This document shows positions 19,252-27,128 of a stretch of DNA of 63,872 bases, piece after piece. Position 1 is the first letter of the stretch. Every line of letters starts with the position of its first letter. The position numbers and the translations under genes were made by a program. This DNA comes from Hyphomicrobiales bacterium (lineage in GTDB: Bacteria > Pseudomonadota > Alphaproteobacteria > Rhizobiales > Methyloligellaceae): the NCBI GenBank assembly GCA_021775595.1, contig JAJFHN010000084.1, forward strand, positions 1-63,872. Reading direction: 5' to 3'. Below the pieces are notes generated by a model, which worked only from the letters and a program-made list of their open reading frames with translations, did not search any database and had not been told where the DNA came from.

Positions 19252-19923
19252 ATGAACCATTCCCGCGACACCGGTCAGCTTGCCGAGCTTGCCGCCGACC
19301 CGGCAGGCGCCGCCATCTTGGCGAGCCTGTTGAGCGAGCGGGCGCTGCGGTCCAATGAAATTGCGTCCGAGACGAACCTGCCGCTTGATAGCGTTCGCAG
19401 CCAACTTGCCCGGATGGGCGAAATGACGCTGGTCTCGGAGGTCAAACAGGGCGGACGGGATTATTACCGGCTGACTTGCAACGATACGGCGCAGATGCTG
19501 GAGCGGCGTTTCGGCCTCTACGCCCACCCGCCACATGCCCGATTGCGTACCGGGCCCGCTGACCTCGAGCTGCGCCGCGCACGGTCTTGTTATGGTCATT
19601 TGGCGGGCGAAACGGGCGTCTGGCTTTACGATCAATTGATTGCGCGCGGCTATTTGTCGAATACGGGCGGTGCGCTTGTTTTGACACCGCGCGGCGCCAA
19701 GTCTCTTTCGAATTTCGGCGTGAACATCGAGCCCGTCAGCCGCCGCCCGTTATGCCGGACCTGCCTGGATTGGAGCGTTCGTCGAAGCCATTTGGCCGGC
19801 GAACTGGGCAAAGCGCTGTTGCAGCGGTTTTATCGGCTTGGCTGGGCGGTGCCCGGCTCCGGTACGCGGGCCGTCAATTTTTCAGCAAGCGGATCGGCTG
19901 CGCTGGAAAAGCAGTTTGGTTAG
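19252..19923 (+). CDS. Winged-helix (ArsR/MarR-like) transcription regulator
   Basis: The 223-residue protein has an N-terminal winged helix (about residues 10-85). ILASLLSERALRSNEIASET is followed by SVRSQLARMGEMTLVSEVKQ, the layout of ArsR-type DNA-binding domains. The C-terminal half has its own small domain with VWLYDQLIARGYL, a second winged-helix-like section, and RRPLCRTCLDWSVRRSHLAG, a Cys-x2-Cys that could sense metal or redox. The ATG at 19252 is chosen because the domain starts soon after. It is 3 bp upstream of a small membrane protein gene, probably its operon partner. Confidence 0.75.
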   Translation: MNHSRDTGQLAELAADPAGAAILASLLSERALRSNEIASETNLPLDSVRSQLARMGEMTLVSEVKQGGRDYYRLTCNDTAQMLERRFGLYAHPPHARLRTGPADLELRRARSCYGHLAGETGVWLYDQLIARGYLSNTGGALVLTPRGAKSLSNFGVNIEPVSRRPLCRTCLDWSVRRSHLAGELGKALLQRFYRLGWAVPGSGTRAVNFSASGSAALEKQFG

Positions 19924-19926
19924 GCG

Positions 19927-20304
19927 ATGACGGGTCCGAACGCGCCCCAGAGCGCATATTTTGCGGGTCCGCTTGCCGCCCATTTGATCGCCGTCGGCGC
20001 CCTGGTCCTGATGTATGCGCAGAATATGACGGTGCTGGGCGGCCAGAACACCGTTGTCATGATGGCGATTGTTCAATTATTTGCCATTGGGCTTCACACG
20101 TTCGCATGGGCGCGGGGTCCCCGGATAACTTATGGCGCGCGTTCGGTCTTGGTTGTGCTTGCTTTGCTCGGTCCGCTTTATACGCTTCTGGTGTTCGCGC
20201 TCTATGTTTTCACGGCGACGCAGCAGTCCGTCCTGCAGGCAATCCCGCTGGTTTTGGTCGTCGGTTGTTTGGTCTGTATGGGATTTGCGCTGCGCCGACC
20301 CTGA
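19927..20304 (+). CDS. Small four-span membrane protein, unknown
   Basis: The 125-residue hydrophobic protein has four predicted membrane helices (about residues 12-33, 42-62, 70-93 and 98-120). I recognise no motif. It follows the winged-helix gene by 3 bp, so the two are likely cotranscribed and the regulator may control it. It is convergent with the oxygenase-like gene that ends at 20314. Confidence 0.62.
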   Translation: MTGPNAPQSAYFAGPLAAHLIAVGALVLMYAQNMTVLGGQNTVVMMAIVQLFAIGLHTFAWARGPRITYGARSVLVVLALLGPLYTLLVFALYVFTATQQSVLQAIPLVLVVGCLVCMGFALRRP

Positions 20305-20313
20305 AGGGGCAGG

Positions 20314-21063
20314 TTAGATCAGATAACGCGTACCGATCGCGTAACCGGCCTGCCTCTGATTGCGGTAGTAGCTGGCGTGCAACACCGAACGATTGTCGAT
20401 CGCGGCGATTTCGCCGGCTGCCGTTTGCGCGGTCCAAGGCTGGTCGAGCACGATATCGCCCAGCAATGGATCAAGTGGTGCGGTCTTAAAAATATCATAG
20501 CGGATGCGGAACTGATCCGGCGTCGCCGTTCCATTGGCTTCCCGCTTGGCTTGCAGGGGGCCGACGGCGTTGGCGATGAAGATCGTCGAAGATGTTCGCG
20601 GTGCTGCCTGAACCGGATCCGAGCAGTCGCGGGTGTACATAGAAATCTGGTTCGGTTGACGGCCACCCCGATCGACATGAAAGCGCAAGTCGGGAAAAAT
20701 ATTGTGCTGGCAGTTGCCCCGCTCGCGCGTTTGTACATGGGCGTTGCGCATGATCACCGGACCAAAGGTGTTGATGGCGATACGCAGATCATCGTTGATA
20801 ACCGTATCGGCGTCATAGAGCTGCAATTCGGCCGGCTGCTCAAAGTCGATGATCAAACCGAAATGATCGAATGCCGGTGCGATGCCGAGGGCCTCGCAGG
20901 CCGCCGTCAAGCCGTTGGGCAGCAAGTCGGCATAGTGTTTCTCTACGCGTGATGCGTAGTTCGGAATGGCGATGTGAGCCTTGAATGCGCTTTTACCGGC
21001 TTGTCCTGCGTAAGCGCCCTTCGGTTGGCGCTTCAGGGCCGCGATGCCTTCATTGCCGATCAC
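20314..21063 (-). CDS. Possible HxD-type (2-oxoglutarate/Fe-like) oxygenase, unknown
   Basis: The protein of about 249 residues has a FHVDRGGRQPNQISMYTRD segment and a distal DNRSVLHASYYRNQRQAG near the C-terminus. An HxD followed by a distal His with a nearby Arg is the metal/2-oxoglutarate layout of non-haem iron oxygenases, so that fold is possible. I cannot assign a family. The GTG at 21063 overlaps the stop of the upstream Cys-rich gene (GTGA), which decides the start; a longer upstream frame is rejected. It should be translated together with that gene. Confidence 0.6.
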   Translation of the reverse strand: MIGNEGIAALKRQPKGAYAGQAGKSAFKAHIAIPNYASRVEKHYADLLPNGLTAACEALGIAPAFDHFGLIIDFEQPAELQLYDADTVINDDLRIAINTFGPVIMRNAHVQTRERGNCQHNIFPDLRFHVDRGGRQPNQISMYTRDCSDPVQAAPRTSSTIFIANAVGPLQAKREANGTATPDQFRIRYDIFKTAPLDPLLGDIVLDQPWTAQTAAGEIAAIDNRSVLHASYYRNQRQAGYAIGTRYLI

Positions 21064-21680
21064 GGCGCCAATGCCTTTGCCGCGGTTGTCCTCAGGTGAT
21101 CGGCCGCCGCCTTGAATTGGATCGGCATGAGCCGCGCGATTGTGAGCGCGTCCGCTTGCAGATCGGAGAGCATCCGTGCCGTCCCCTCTGGGCAAGGCTG
21201 AAGAGCAAATGTCGACTGCGGATTATCGTCGTCGGAATGACTGACATTCACTTCCCACGGGGTGCTGATGAGCTTGCGAAAACTGAGGCTTTTCAGCATG
21301 TCGGCCAAAATGCGCAGATGCAGTGTGGAATCGCAGGTAAACCACACCCGCGGCACTTTCCACAGTTCGCCATCATGGCCCAGATGGCCTTCGCATGACC
21401 AAGACGGTTTAAACAGACCCGTACGCCGCAATTCAAGCACCAGCGGCGCGATGCGTTCTTCGACCGGGTAGTCCTCACCTTCCGAGGAGAGCATGGCGCA
21501 CAGGTTCTCGCAATCGTGCGCGCACATGCATTGGCAAGAAATGGAGCCGCAGCTCGAACATTTCGCCGTGCAATGGGCGCCGCAAATGCGCCCGGTCGGG
21601 CCCGGCCCGCAAGCCTCAGCCAGTTGGCTTTCGAGTGAGTGAGCTTGGGGTGGGGTGAGCTTATTGCGTTCGATCTTCAT
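21060..21680 (-). CDS. Cys-rich N-terminal protein, unknown
   Basis: The 206-residue protein has ten cysteines between residues 24 and 61 (C24, 33, 37, 41, 44, 49, 51, 53, 57, 61), suited to a multinuclear zinc or iron-sulfur cluster. A soluble domain follows with PSWSCEGHLGHDGELWKVPR and a mixed helix-strand pattern. I do not recognise a family. It is coupled by a GTGA overlap to the oxygenase-like gene downstream. It may be a metal-binding partner or maturation factor for that enzyme, but this is inference from position. Confidence 0.62.
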   Translation of the reverse strand: MKIERNKLTPPQAHSLESQLAEACGPGPTGRICGAHCTAKCSSCGSISCQCMCAHDCENLCAMLSSEGEDYPVEERIAPLVLELRRTGLFKPSWSCEGHLGHDGELWKVPRVWFTCDSTLHLRILADMLKSLSFRKLISTPWEVNVSHSDDDNPQSTFALQPCPEGTARMLSDLQADALTIARLMPIQFKAAADHLRTTAAKALAP

Positions 21681-21849
21681 GCGGTCTCGTCGCCGGTTGA
21701 GACAAGGATTGCGGCAGTATCGAGCTTCAATCTCAAATTTCAGTTAAAGGCGCGGGCGCGGGCTGGCGATTGATCGGTGTCAATGCGACGGCTCAAAACC
21801 GCCGACAAACTCGATCCAGAACAGACGCCAAACAAGCGTGAGTACGACC

Positions 21850-22032
21850 ATGGACATGACCCAGGTGCACGAAATCGCAAAGCGCCTCGTCGCCAGCCAT
21901 GGCTCAAAAGCCGAGGCTGAAGCCGCCCAAAAGCTTCAAGAGGCTGAAAGCCAAGCAGACGCGGCGGCGGCCGAGTTATGGCGGCGTGTGCGCGGCGCGC
22001 TGCGCGACTCAAAACCACCGCACGAGAGTTGA
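21850..22032 (+). CDS. Small conserved-type alpha-helical protein (60 aa)
   Basis: A 60-residue charged protein starts MDMTQVHEIAKRLVASHGSK, then continues AEAEAAQKLQEAESQADAAA and LWRRVRGALRD. It resembles the small hypothetical proteins common in alphaproteobacteria with an HGxKAxxEAAQK pattern and a WRRIxxAL end. It is soluble and mostly helical. An in-frame GTG at 21838 would add four residues. It is followed 28 bp later by the DUF2189 membrane gene. Confidence 0.6.
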   Translation: MDMTQVHEIAKRLVASHGSKAEAEAAQKLQEAESQADAAAAELWRRVRGALRDSKPPHES

Positions 22033-22060
22033 TCGTGGGGCGGGGGATCGGAAACAGGCC

Positions 22061-22873
22061 ATGAGCGCGCAGTCGGCTTCAACGCGCACCCGGACCGCGA
22101 AGGGCAAAGCCAAGGCGCCCGCCATCCAAGTGCGTACGGTCACGCCCGCCGACTTGGTTGCGGTGCTTGTTTCTGGACTGCGTGATTTCCGCGCCGCCCC
22201 GCAATACGGACTGTTCTTCGGGGGCGTTTACGCGGCCGGCGGCTGGCTGCTGGTCCTGTTGCTCATTGCATTCGATCTCCCTTACCTGACCTATCCGTTG
22301 GCCATGGGTTTTGCGCTGATCGCGCCATTCATCGCCACCGGGTTCTATGACGTCAGCCGGCGCCTGGAGCTCGGCCAACCGCTCAGCTGGTCGGGCGTTT
22401 TGGGCTCTGTACGGGGCGCGGGACGCCGCGATCTGGGCTGGATGGCGCTGGTCACCGGTTTTGCGTTGGTCGTTTGGCTCGATATCGCCGCCGTCATCTT
22501 GTTTGGTTTTTTTGGCCTTGGCGTGCTGCAGCCATCTGAGTTGGTGAACCAAATCTTTGGCACCGGTCTGGGATGGACATTTCTCGCCGTCGGCAACGCC
22601 GCGGGCGCGTTGATCGCCTTCGCCGTCTTTGCGATTTCGGTCGTCTCATTCCCGCTGCTGTTCGACAGGGATATCGATTTCGTCACCGCTATGATCACCA
22701 GCGTCCGCCTGGTGCGCGAAAACCCATTCTCAATGGCGCTCTGGTGCGTCATCATTGCCGCGCTCATGGGACTGTCGTTTTTGACCGCATTCGCCGCGTT
22801 GCTTGTGGTCTTGCCGGTTTTGGGCCATGCCACCTGGCATTTGTATCGCCGCGCGGTCGCCCCCGCGTCTTGA
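22061..22873 (+). CDS. DUF2189 family membrane protein
   Basis: The 270-residue protein has a basic N-terminal tail (residues 1-30) and about six membrane helices. FRAAPQYGLFFGGVYAAGGW and FALIAPFIATGFYDVSRRLE are the conserved start of the DUF2189 family. The second half repeats a similar hydrophobic pattern, with SFPLLFDRDIDF. Function of the family is unknown. In proteobacteria it often sits near respiratory genes. Here the next gene, 15 bp downstream, encodes a DsrC/TusE-like protein, so the two may be cotranscribed. Confidence 0.83.
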   Translation: MSAQSASTRTRTAKGKAKAPAIQVRTVTPADLVAVLVSGLRDFRAAPQYGLFFGGVYAAGGWLLVLLLIAFDLPYLTYPLAMGFALIAPFIATGFYDVSRRLELGQPLSWSGVLGSVRGAGRRDLGWMALVTGFALVVWLDIAAVILFGFFGLGVLQPSELVNQIFGTGLGWTFLAVGNAAGALIAFAVFAISVVSFPLLFDRDIDFVTAMITSVRLVRENPFSMALWCVIIAALMGLSFLTAFAALLVVLPVLGHATWHLYRRAVAPAS

Positions 22874-22888
22874 GCAGACGGGATTGCA

Positions 22889-23206
22889 GTGTCGCTGATC
22901 GGCTATACACGCGACGACGAGGGGTATCTGGTTGAGCCCGAAGATTGGACGCCCGAGTTCGCCCGCACCGTGGCGGTGGAACTTGGCATCGAACTTGGAC
23001 CAGAGCACTGGGACGCCATCGAATTCATGCGCAGCTATCAGGAACAGCACCTGGTGACGCCCGATGTGCGTTACGTCACGCGCCATATGAGCAAAAAAAA
23101 CGGGACGGGACGCAACCGTATTTTTGAGCTCTTCCCCTATGGCTACGTGGAGCAGGCCTGCAAAATCGCCGGAATGAAGCGGCCGCGCGCCTGGAGCACT
23201 GGCTAA
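22889..23206 (+). CDS. DsrC/TusE-family sulfur-carrier-like protein lacking the penultimate Cys
   Basis: The 105-residue protein has the family fold signatures GYLVEPEDWTPEFA, LGPEHWDAIEFMRSY, and FELFPYGYVEQACKIAG. DsrC proteins carry a C-terminal Cys and a second one eleven residues earlier. Here the upstream Cys (Cys91) is present, but the site of the key Cys is Trp102 in a tail ending RPRAWSTG. It therefore cannot form the usual trisulfide between two cysteines. It may be a structural or regulatory homologue. The GTG at 22889 is the only fitting start. No dsr genes are nearby. Confidence 0.83.
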   Translation: MSLIGYTRDDEGYLVEPEDWTPEFARTVAVELGIELGPEHWDAIEFMRSYQEQHLVTPDVRYVTRHMSKKNGTGRNRIFELFPYGYVEQACKIAGMKRPRAWSTG

Positions 23207-23258
23207 AAAGCCAGGCATCCAGCCGATTTCCATCGATTCGTTCAAATGCGATCGATTG

Positions 23259-23273
23259 TGAAAATCATTTTCT
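23259..23273. promoter_or_regulatory. Fur-box-like palindrome upstream of the DUF2336 gene
   Basis: TGAAAATCATTTTCT contains a perfect inverted repeat (GAAAAT-C-ATTTTC, 23260-23272). It matches 11 of 14 positions of the 7-1-7 Fur consensus. It lies about 65 bp before the DUF2336 start. The regulator and its effect are inferred. Confidence 0.35.
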
Positions 23274-23335
23274 AACGGTTGTTCGGCATAATTTTACTGC
23301 AACGAAATTATCTCGAACAGGAAGTTCGCGAAACC

Positions 23336-24475
23336 ATGGCCGATCCGCTGCAAGATCTGCATCAACTGACCGAGCTGGCCCATCAGCGCGACGATCATTC
23401 GCGCCGCGCGTTGCTCAACCGCGTCACCGACATTTTCATGGACGCGCCAGACTCCTACACATCGCTGCAGAACGAATGTTTCGGCGACATCATGGTGACC
23501 CTGGCTTACGAACTCGAGCAAGAGGTGCGCGAAGAGCTTGCCTGCCGGATTGCCGAGGAGGCCAACGCTCCGCGTCTGCTGGTTCTGCGGCTGGCCAACG
23601 ACGTAATCTCCGTGGCCCGCAGCGTGCTGGAGAAAAGCCCTGCACTGGCAGAGTGCGACCTGATCCAGCTGGCGCGCCAGCGCAGCCAGGAGCATTTGTT
23701 TGCCATCACACGGCGCGTCGACATTCGCGTAAGGCTTGCCGGGGTGTTGTGTGAGCGCGGCGACGACCGCGTGATCGACAGCTTGCTGAAAAACGAATCC
23801 GCCGACATCGCTTCTGAAACCTTGCAGCGCATTGCCGACAGAGCCAAGAGATCGAACGTGTTGCAGTCGGCCCTGATCGCGCGCGGGGATGTGCCCAAGA
23901 CCATAATCCTCGATCTGATCGACCATGTATCCGACAAGCTGAAAAATGAGTTGCTGCACCGGTTGACGGAAGCCGACAAGACCAATCTCGACGTCGTCAT
24001 TGCCGCCTTCAAGGCGCAAGCCAAGGCGGCGGAGGCCAGCGCAGTGGAGCTGGAAATCAAGGAGATGGCCGACTGCGGCAAACTCAACCAATACGTCTTG
24101 ATGCGCTTTGTCTCGCGGGGAAAATACCAACACTTCCTACTTGGACTGTCTCATATGGCCGGCATCGGCGTGCCGGCGTGCCTCAAGATTTTGGGTGATG
24201 ACACCGGCACGGCATTGGCGATTGTCTGCCGCGCCAATGGCTTCGGCGCCAAGACGCTCAAACGCATCGCCATGTCGCCACTGACCGGCATACCGGCCGA
24301 TCTCAAGCGGGTGCGTGATTTGGTCTGGACTTACAATCGGCTCAGTCTCGATAACGCCCGCACCGCCATGTCGCACTGGCGCTCGCGCAAGGACGACCTG
24401 CCCGTCATGCCCGATGACTGCGCACCGCGCCAAATGCGAGCACCACGCGGCTCGCCAGCGCTTGCAACCGCCTAG
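23336..24475 (+). CDS. DUF2336 domain protein
   Basis: The 379-residue helical protein matches the DUF2336 family, which is common in alphaproteobacteria and built of HEAT-like helix pairs. Examples are RRALLNRVTDIFMDAPDSY, LAYELEQEVREELACRIAEE and APRLLVLRLANDVISVARSV. The ATG at 23336 is preferred over an upstream one at 23279 because family members start near MADPLQDL and AGGAAG precedes it. Function of the family is unknown; some members affect cell-surface or second-messenger behaviour. It is a single-gene unit. Confidence 0.85.
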   Translation: MADPLQDLHQLTELAHQRDDHSRRALLNRVTDIFMDAPDSYTSLQNECFGDIMVTLAYELEQEVREELACRIAEEANAPRLLVLRLANDVISVARSVLEKSPALAECDLIQLARQRSQEHLFAITRRVDIRVRLAGVLCERGDDRVIDSLLKNESADIASETLQRIADRAKRSNVLQSALIARGDVPKTIILDLIDHVSDKLKNELLHRLTEADKTNLDVVIAAFKAQAKAAEASAVELEIKEMADCGKLNQYVLMRFVSRGKYQHFLLGLSHMAGIGVPACLKILGDDTGTALAIVCRANGFGAKTLKRIAMSPLTGIPADLKRVRDLVWTYNRLSLDNARTAMSHWRSRKDDLPVMPDDCAPRQMRAPRGSPALATA

Positions 24476-24633
24476 GCCATCCGCCGAGGGCGATGCCCGC
24501 CCATTTCATTAGAACCTTTTTGCTCCCCGCCGCGACCAACGGAGCGGACGGGTGTATCTCCCCTCACGCAGCGCCCGTCCCGCGCGCGGCTTCTCGTCGC
24601 GCGCGTTCCCCCCGCTAGAAAAGGACAGGTAAG

Positions 24634-24918
24634 ATGATTATTCGCAGACACCTGAAGATCGTGGCCTTGAGCCTCGCCGGCTTCTCGCTTCCCCTGATTA
24701 CAGTTGCCCATTTGGACAGGGCCAACGCCCATCCCCATGACGCTCTGGCCCAATGCAAGGTCCCCGGCGGCAAGACGAAGATGTGCGATGAGACAATCCA
24801 CGATGCGTTTACGAACGAGCACGTGCCCAAAGACCAGGTTCACGTGCCCCGCGCCGACAAGACCATATCGATCGCTCCGTCGGGTTCTTCGACGGGCTTG
24901 AGGAAATTCAGCCGATAG
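24634..24918 (+). CDS. Small secreted protein, unknown
   Basis: The 94-residue precursor has a signal peptide (MIIRRHLKIVALSLAGFSLP, cleavage near ANA). A mature part of about 62 residues follows, with two cysteines in QCKVPGGKTKMCDETIHDAF, His-containing ends and a basic tail. A disulfide is likely after export. It has no recognised family. It is preceded by AGGACAGGTAAG and stands alone. Confidence 0.55.
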   Translation: MIIRRHLKIVALSLAGFSLPLITVAHLDRANAHPHDALAQCKVPGGKTKMCDETIHDAFTNEHVPKDQVHVPRADKTISIAPSGSSTGLRKFSR

Positions 24919-24978
24919 GCGCGGCCAATACGATGTCGGAGGGGTGGGCCGGAATTTCGCTGACCGGCCAGCGTGGCG

Positions 24979-25248
24979 CTAAGATTTCTTGGGAGTTTCG
25001 GCGCGCGGCATGTCGATCACCCGGCCGCCGTCCTTCTTGGGGTCGATGCGAAAGCCTTTGCGGACTTCCACATTGCGTATCATCACGTTGAGCGCCGTCA
25101 CGTCGAACGGGTCGGGGTTGATCGGCTCGGCGTATTTATCTCTCAGGCTGTGCAGCATTTCGAGCTCGTTGGGCATCAGCTGATCTTCGAGCTCGCTTGT
25201 CTCTTCAATCAACCGCATCAGTTCGGCGTAGGCGGTGATGATGAACAC
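24979..25248 (-). CDS. Small soluble protein, unknown
   Basis: The 89-residue charged protein reads MFIITAYAELMRLIEETSEL and ends with KKDGGRVIDMPRAETPKKS. The C-terminal DGGRVIDMPR may be a short structured element. No family is recognised. It lies between a secreted small protein and the LysR regulator, on the same strand as the latter but downstream. Confidence 0.5.
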   Translation of the reverse strand: MFIITAYAELMRLIEETSELEDQLMPNELEMLHSLRDKYAEPINPDPFDVTALNVMIRNVEVRKGFRIDPKKDGGRVIDMPRAETPKKS

Positions 25249-25335
25249 GGGCCGGCACTTCCGTTGTGAATGAAGGGCACACCATAAATTGCTCTCGCCG
25301 CGAGGGGTGAATTTTTTGACCGACGACGCCTCCCT

Positions 25336-26247
25336 TCAGCCCTCACGCGGCAAATAGGCCTTGGCTTCCGCTTTGACGAAGTCGATCAAAGCGCGGGTCT
25401 TGGCCGGCAGATGGGCTCTGTCGGGCGTGATCAACGAGATCGGCCTTTCGCGGCGCACGACCTTATAATCGGACAGCAGGCGCACGATCGATCCCGATTC
25501 GAGCTCGCTCAAAATCGCATAATTGGGAAGTACGCCGACACCGGCGCCTTCGAGAATCAATGTTTTGGCCGTGATGCCGCTTTGCGTCGTGACCGCCGCT
25601 TCGAAGTCCATTGTCACCGTCTCGCCGCTTGGGGCCCGCAACCGCAGTCGTTCGTGTTCGGGCAGTTGGGCAATCGAGATCCATGGGGCGCCTGCCAGGT
25701 CAGCGGGTTTGCGTACACGCTTGCAGCCTGGCCATTTGCGCGCTGCGCACAACACAAGCCCCATCGTGCCGATCCTGGACATGCGTAAATTGGGATCGCT
25801 CACCTCGCCAACCCGGATCGCCAGATCGATTTTTTCTTCGATCAGATTGAGCGGATTGTCATCGAGCACCAAATCGAGCCGGATCTCGGGGTAGCGGGCA
25901 TGGAAGCCAGCGGCGAGTTTGGTGAACACGGTCAACCCGAAATTGACCGAACACGATACCCGCACGAGACCGCGCGCGTCTGCCAGATCGCTCTCAAGTT
26001 CGGCTTCGGCTGCCTCGGCCAATTCCAGCATCTGCCGGCATTTTTCGTAATACCGCCGACCCTCGGCCGTCAGCGCCAGCTTTCGGGTCGTGCGCAACAG
26101 AAGCTGCGCGCCGAGATTTTCCTCGAGCTTCGCTACATGCGCGCTGACAACCGATTTGCTCAGACTGAGCGCTTCGGCAGCGCTTGTGAAGGTGCCTTCC
26201 TCAACGACCTTGGCGAAGACGCCCATGCGGTACAGGTCTTTTAGCAT
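25336..26247 (-). CDS. LysR-family transcription regulator, divergent from the glutathione module
   Basis: The 303-residue protein has an N-terminal winged helix (residues 1-60) with FTSAAEALSLSKSVVSAHVA followed by LEENLGAQLLLRTTRKLALT, and a periplasmic-binding-like effector domain. The ATG at 26247 fits the family start (MLKDLYRMGVFAKVVEEGTF). It is transcribed away from the SDR-GST-CoA-transferase-GST-ALDH run, with 125 bp between the starts, the usual arrangement for a LysR activator of the divergent operon. The co-inducer is unknown but should be a pathway intermediate. Confidence 0.9.
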   Translation of the reverse strand: MLKDLYRMGVFAKVVEEGTFTSAAEALSLSKSVVSAHVAKLEENLGAQLLLRTTRKLALTAEGRRYYEKCRQMLELAEAAEAELESDLADARGLVRVSCSVNFGLTVFTKLAAGFHARYPEIRLDLVLDDNPLNLIEEKIDLAIRVGEVSDPNLRMSRIGTMGLVLCAARKWPGCKRVRKPADLAGAPWISIAQLPEHERLRLRAPSGETVTMDFEAAVTTQSGITAKTLILEGAGVGVLPNYAILSELESGSIVRLLSDYKVVRRERPISLITPDRAHLPAKTRALIDFVKAEAKAYLPREG

Positions 26248-26262
26248 TGTCCTCTTAGACAG

Positions 26263-26278
26263 AATAATCGTTCTTATT
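26263..26278. promoter_or_regulatory. Candidate LysR binding palindrome
   Basis: AATAATCGTTCTTATT has inverted arms AATAA and TTATT around a six-base centre, in the 125-bp space between the LysR gene and the SDR gene. A second palindrome, TTCCGGAA (26315-26322), lies closer to the SDR gene. Both are plausible operator halves, but binding is not shown by sequence alone. Confidence 0.4.
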
Positions 26279-26372
26279 TTTCGATATTTCCAAAGTTTGC
26301 GCAATCAATTATTCTTCCGGAATGACCAAGGAACATTTGCCGTATCGGCAAATCGATGGGAGGAAATTGTTT

Positions 26373-27062
26373 ATGGCTTGCGTACTCGTGGTCGGTGCTG
26401 ATACCGGCATCGCCAATTCTATGTCGCGGCAACTCCACGCGCGCGGCGAAGAAGTCATCGCAGCGTGCCTCGGCGAAGGCGCCGACCTTAGTGAGGCAGG
26501 CATCAGGGTGGTGCCGGGCATAGACGTGACGTCGGATGCCGCCGTTCAAAAATTGGTCGATGATCTCAAAGCGTCCAATACCAAATTGGACAACTTGATC
26601 CACGTCGCTGGCATTTTGGGCTCGGACGATTTGGGTTCGATCGATATGGCCGACGTGCGGAAGCAAATGGAAATCAACGCTATCGGCCCATTGCGCACGA
26701 TCCAGGCGCTGGTGCCGTTCCTGCACGAGGGCTCGAAGGTTGGCCTTGTCACCAGCCGCGTCGCTTCGCTCGGCGACAACACCTCGGGCGGCATGGGTTA
26801 CGGCTACCGGATGTCGAAGGCGGCGGCCAACATGCTGGGCCTCAATCTGCACCATGATTTCAAGAAGCAAGGCATCGCCATGATCATGTTGCATCCTGGC
26901 ATGGTGAAAACGGATTTGACGATCGATTATCATGGCATCGAAGGATTGGAATTCATTACGCCCGACGAGTCGGCGGCCGGCTTGATCAAGCTGGTGGACG
27001 ATCTGACGCTTGAGACATCGGGCGAGTTTCGCCATGCCAACGGCGAGTTATTGCCTTGGTAA
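26373..27062 (+). CDS. Short-chain dehydrogenase, IsoH-like
   Basis: The 229-residue SDR has an altered cofactor loop (VVGADTGIANSM in place of TGxxxGIG), the NAG-type HVAGIL, the catalytic Ser in VTSRVAS, and YGYRMSKAA with the Tyr-x3-Lys pair. The ATG at 26373 follows GGGAGGAA; an earlier ATG at 26322 lacks support. In the isoprene cluster of Rhodococcus sp. AD45, IsoH of similar size oxidises the glutathione-alcohol adduct to the acid. The neighbours here (two GSTs, a CoA-transferase, an ALDH) match that cluster, so an IsoH-type role is inferred. Confidence 0.82.
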   Translation: MACVLVVGADTGIANSMSRQLHARGEEVIAACLGEGADLSEAGIRVVPGIDVTSDAAVQKLVDDLKASNTKLDNLIHVAGILGSDDLGSIDMADVRKQMEINAIGPLRTIQALVPFLHEGSKVGLVTSRVASLGDNTSGGMGYGYRMSKAAANMLGLNLHHDFKKQGIAMIMLHPGMVKTDLTIDYHGIEGLEFITPDESAAGLIKLVDDLTLETSGEFRHANGELLPW

Positions 27063-27128
27063 GGCACGCGTAGGGCTGGTCCGCGAAACGCGGAACGGCT
27101 GAGTGATCAACTGGGAGGAAGTGAAGTA

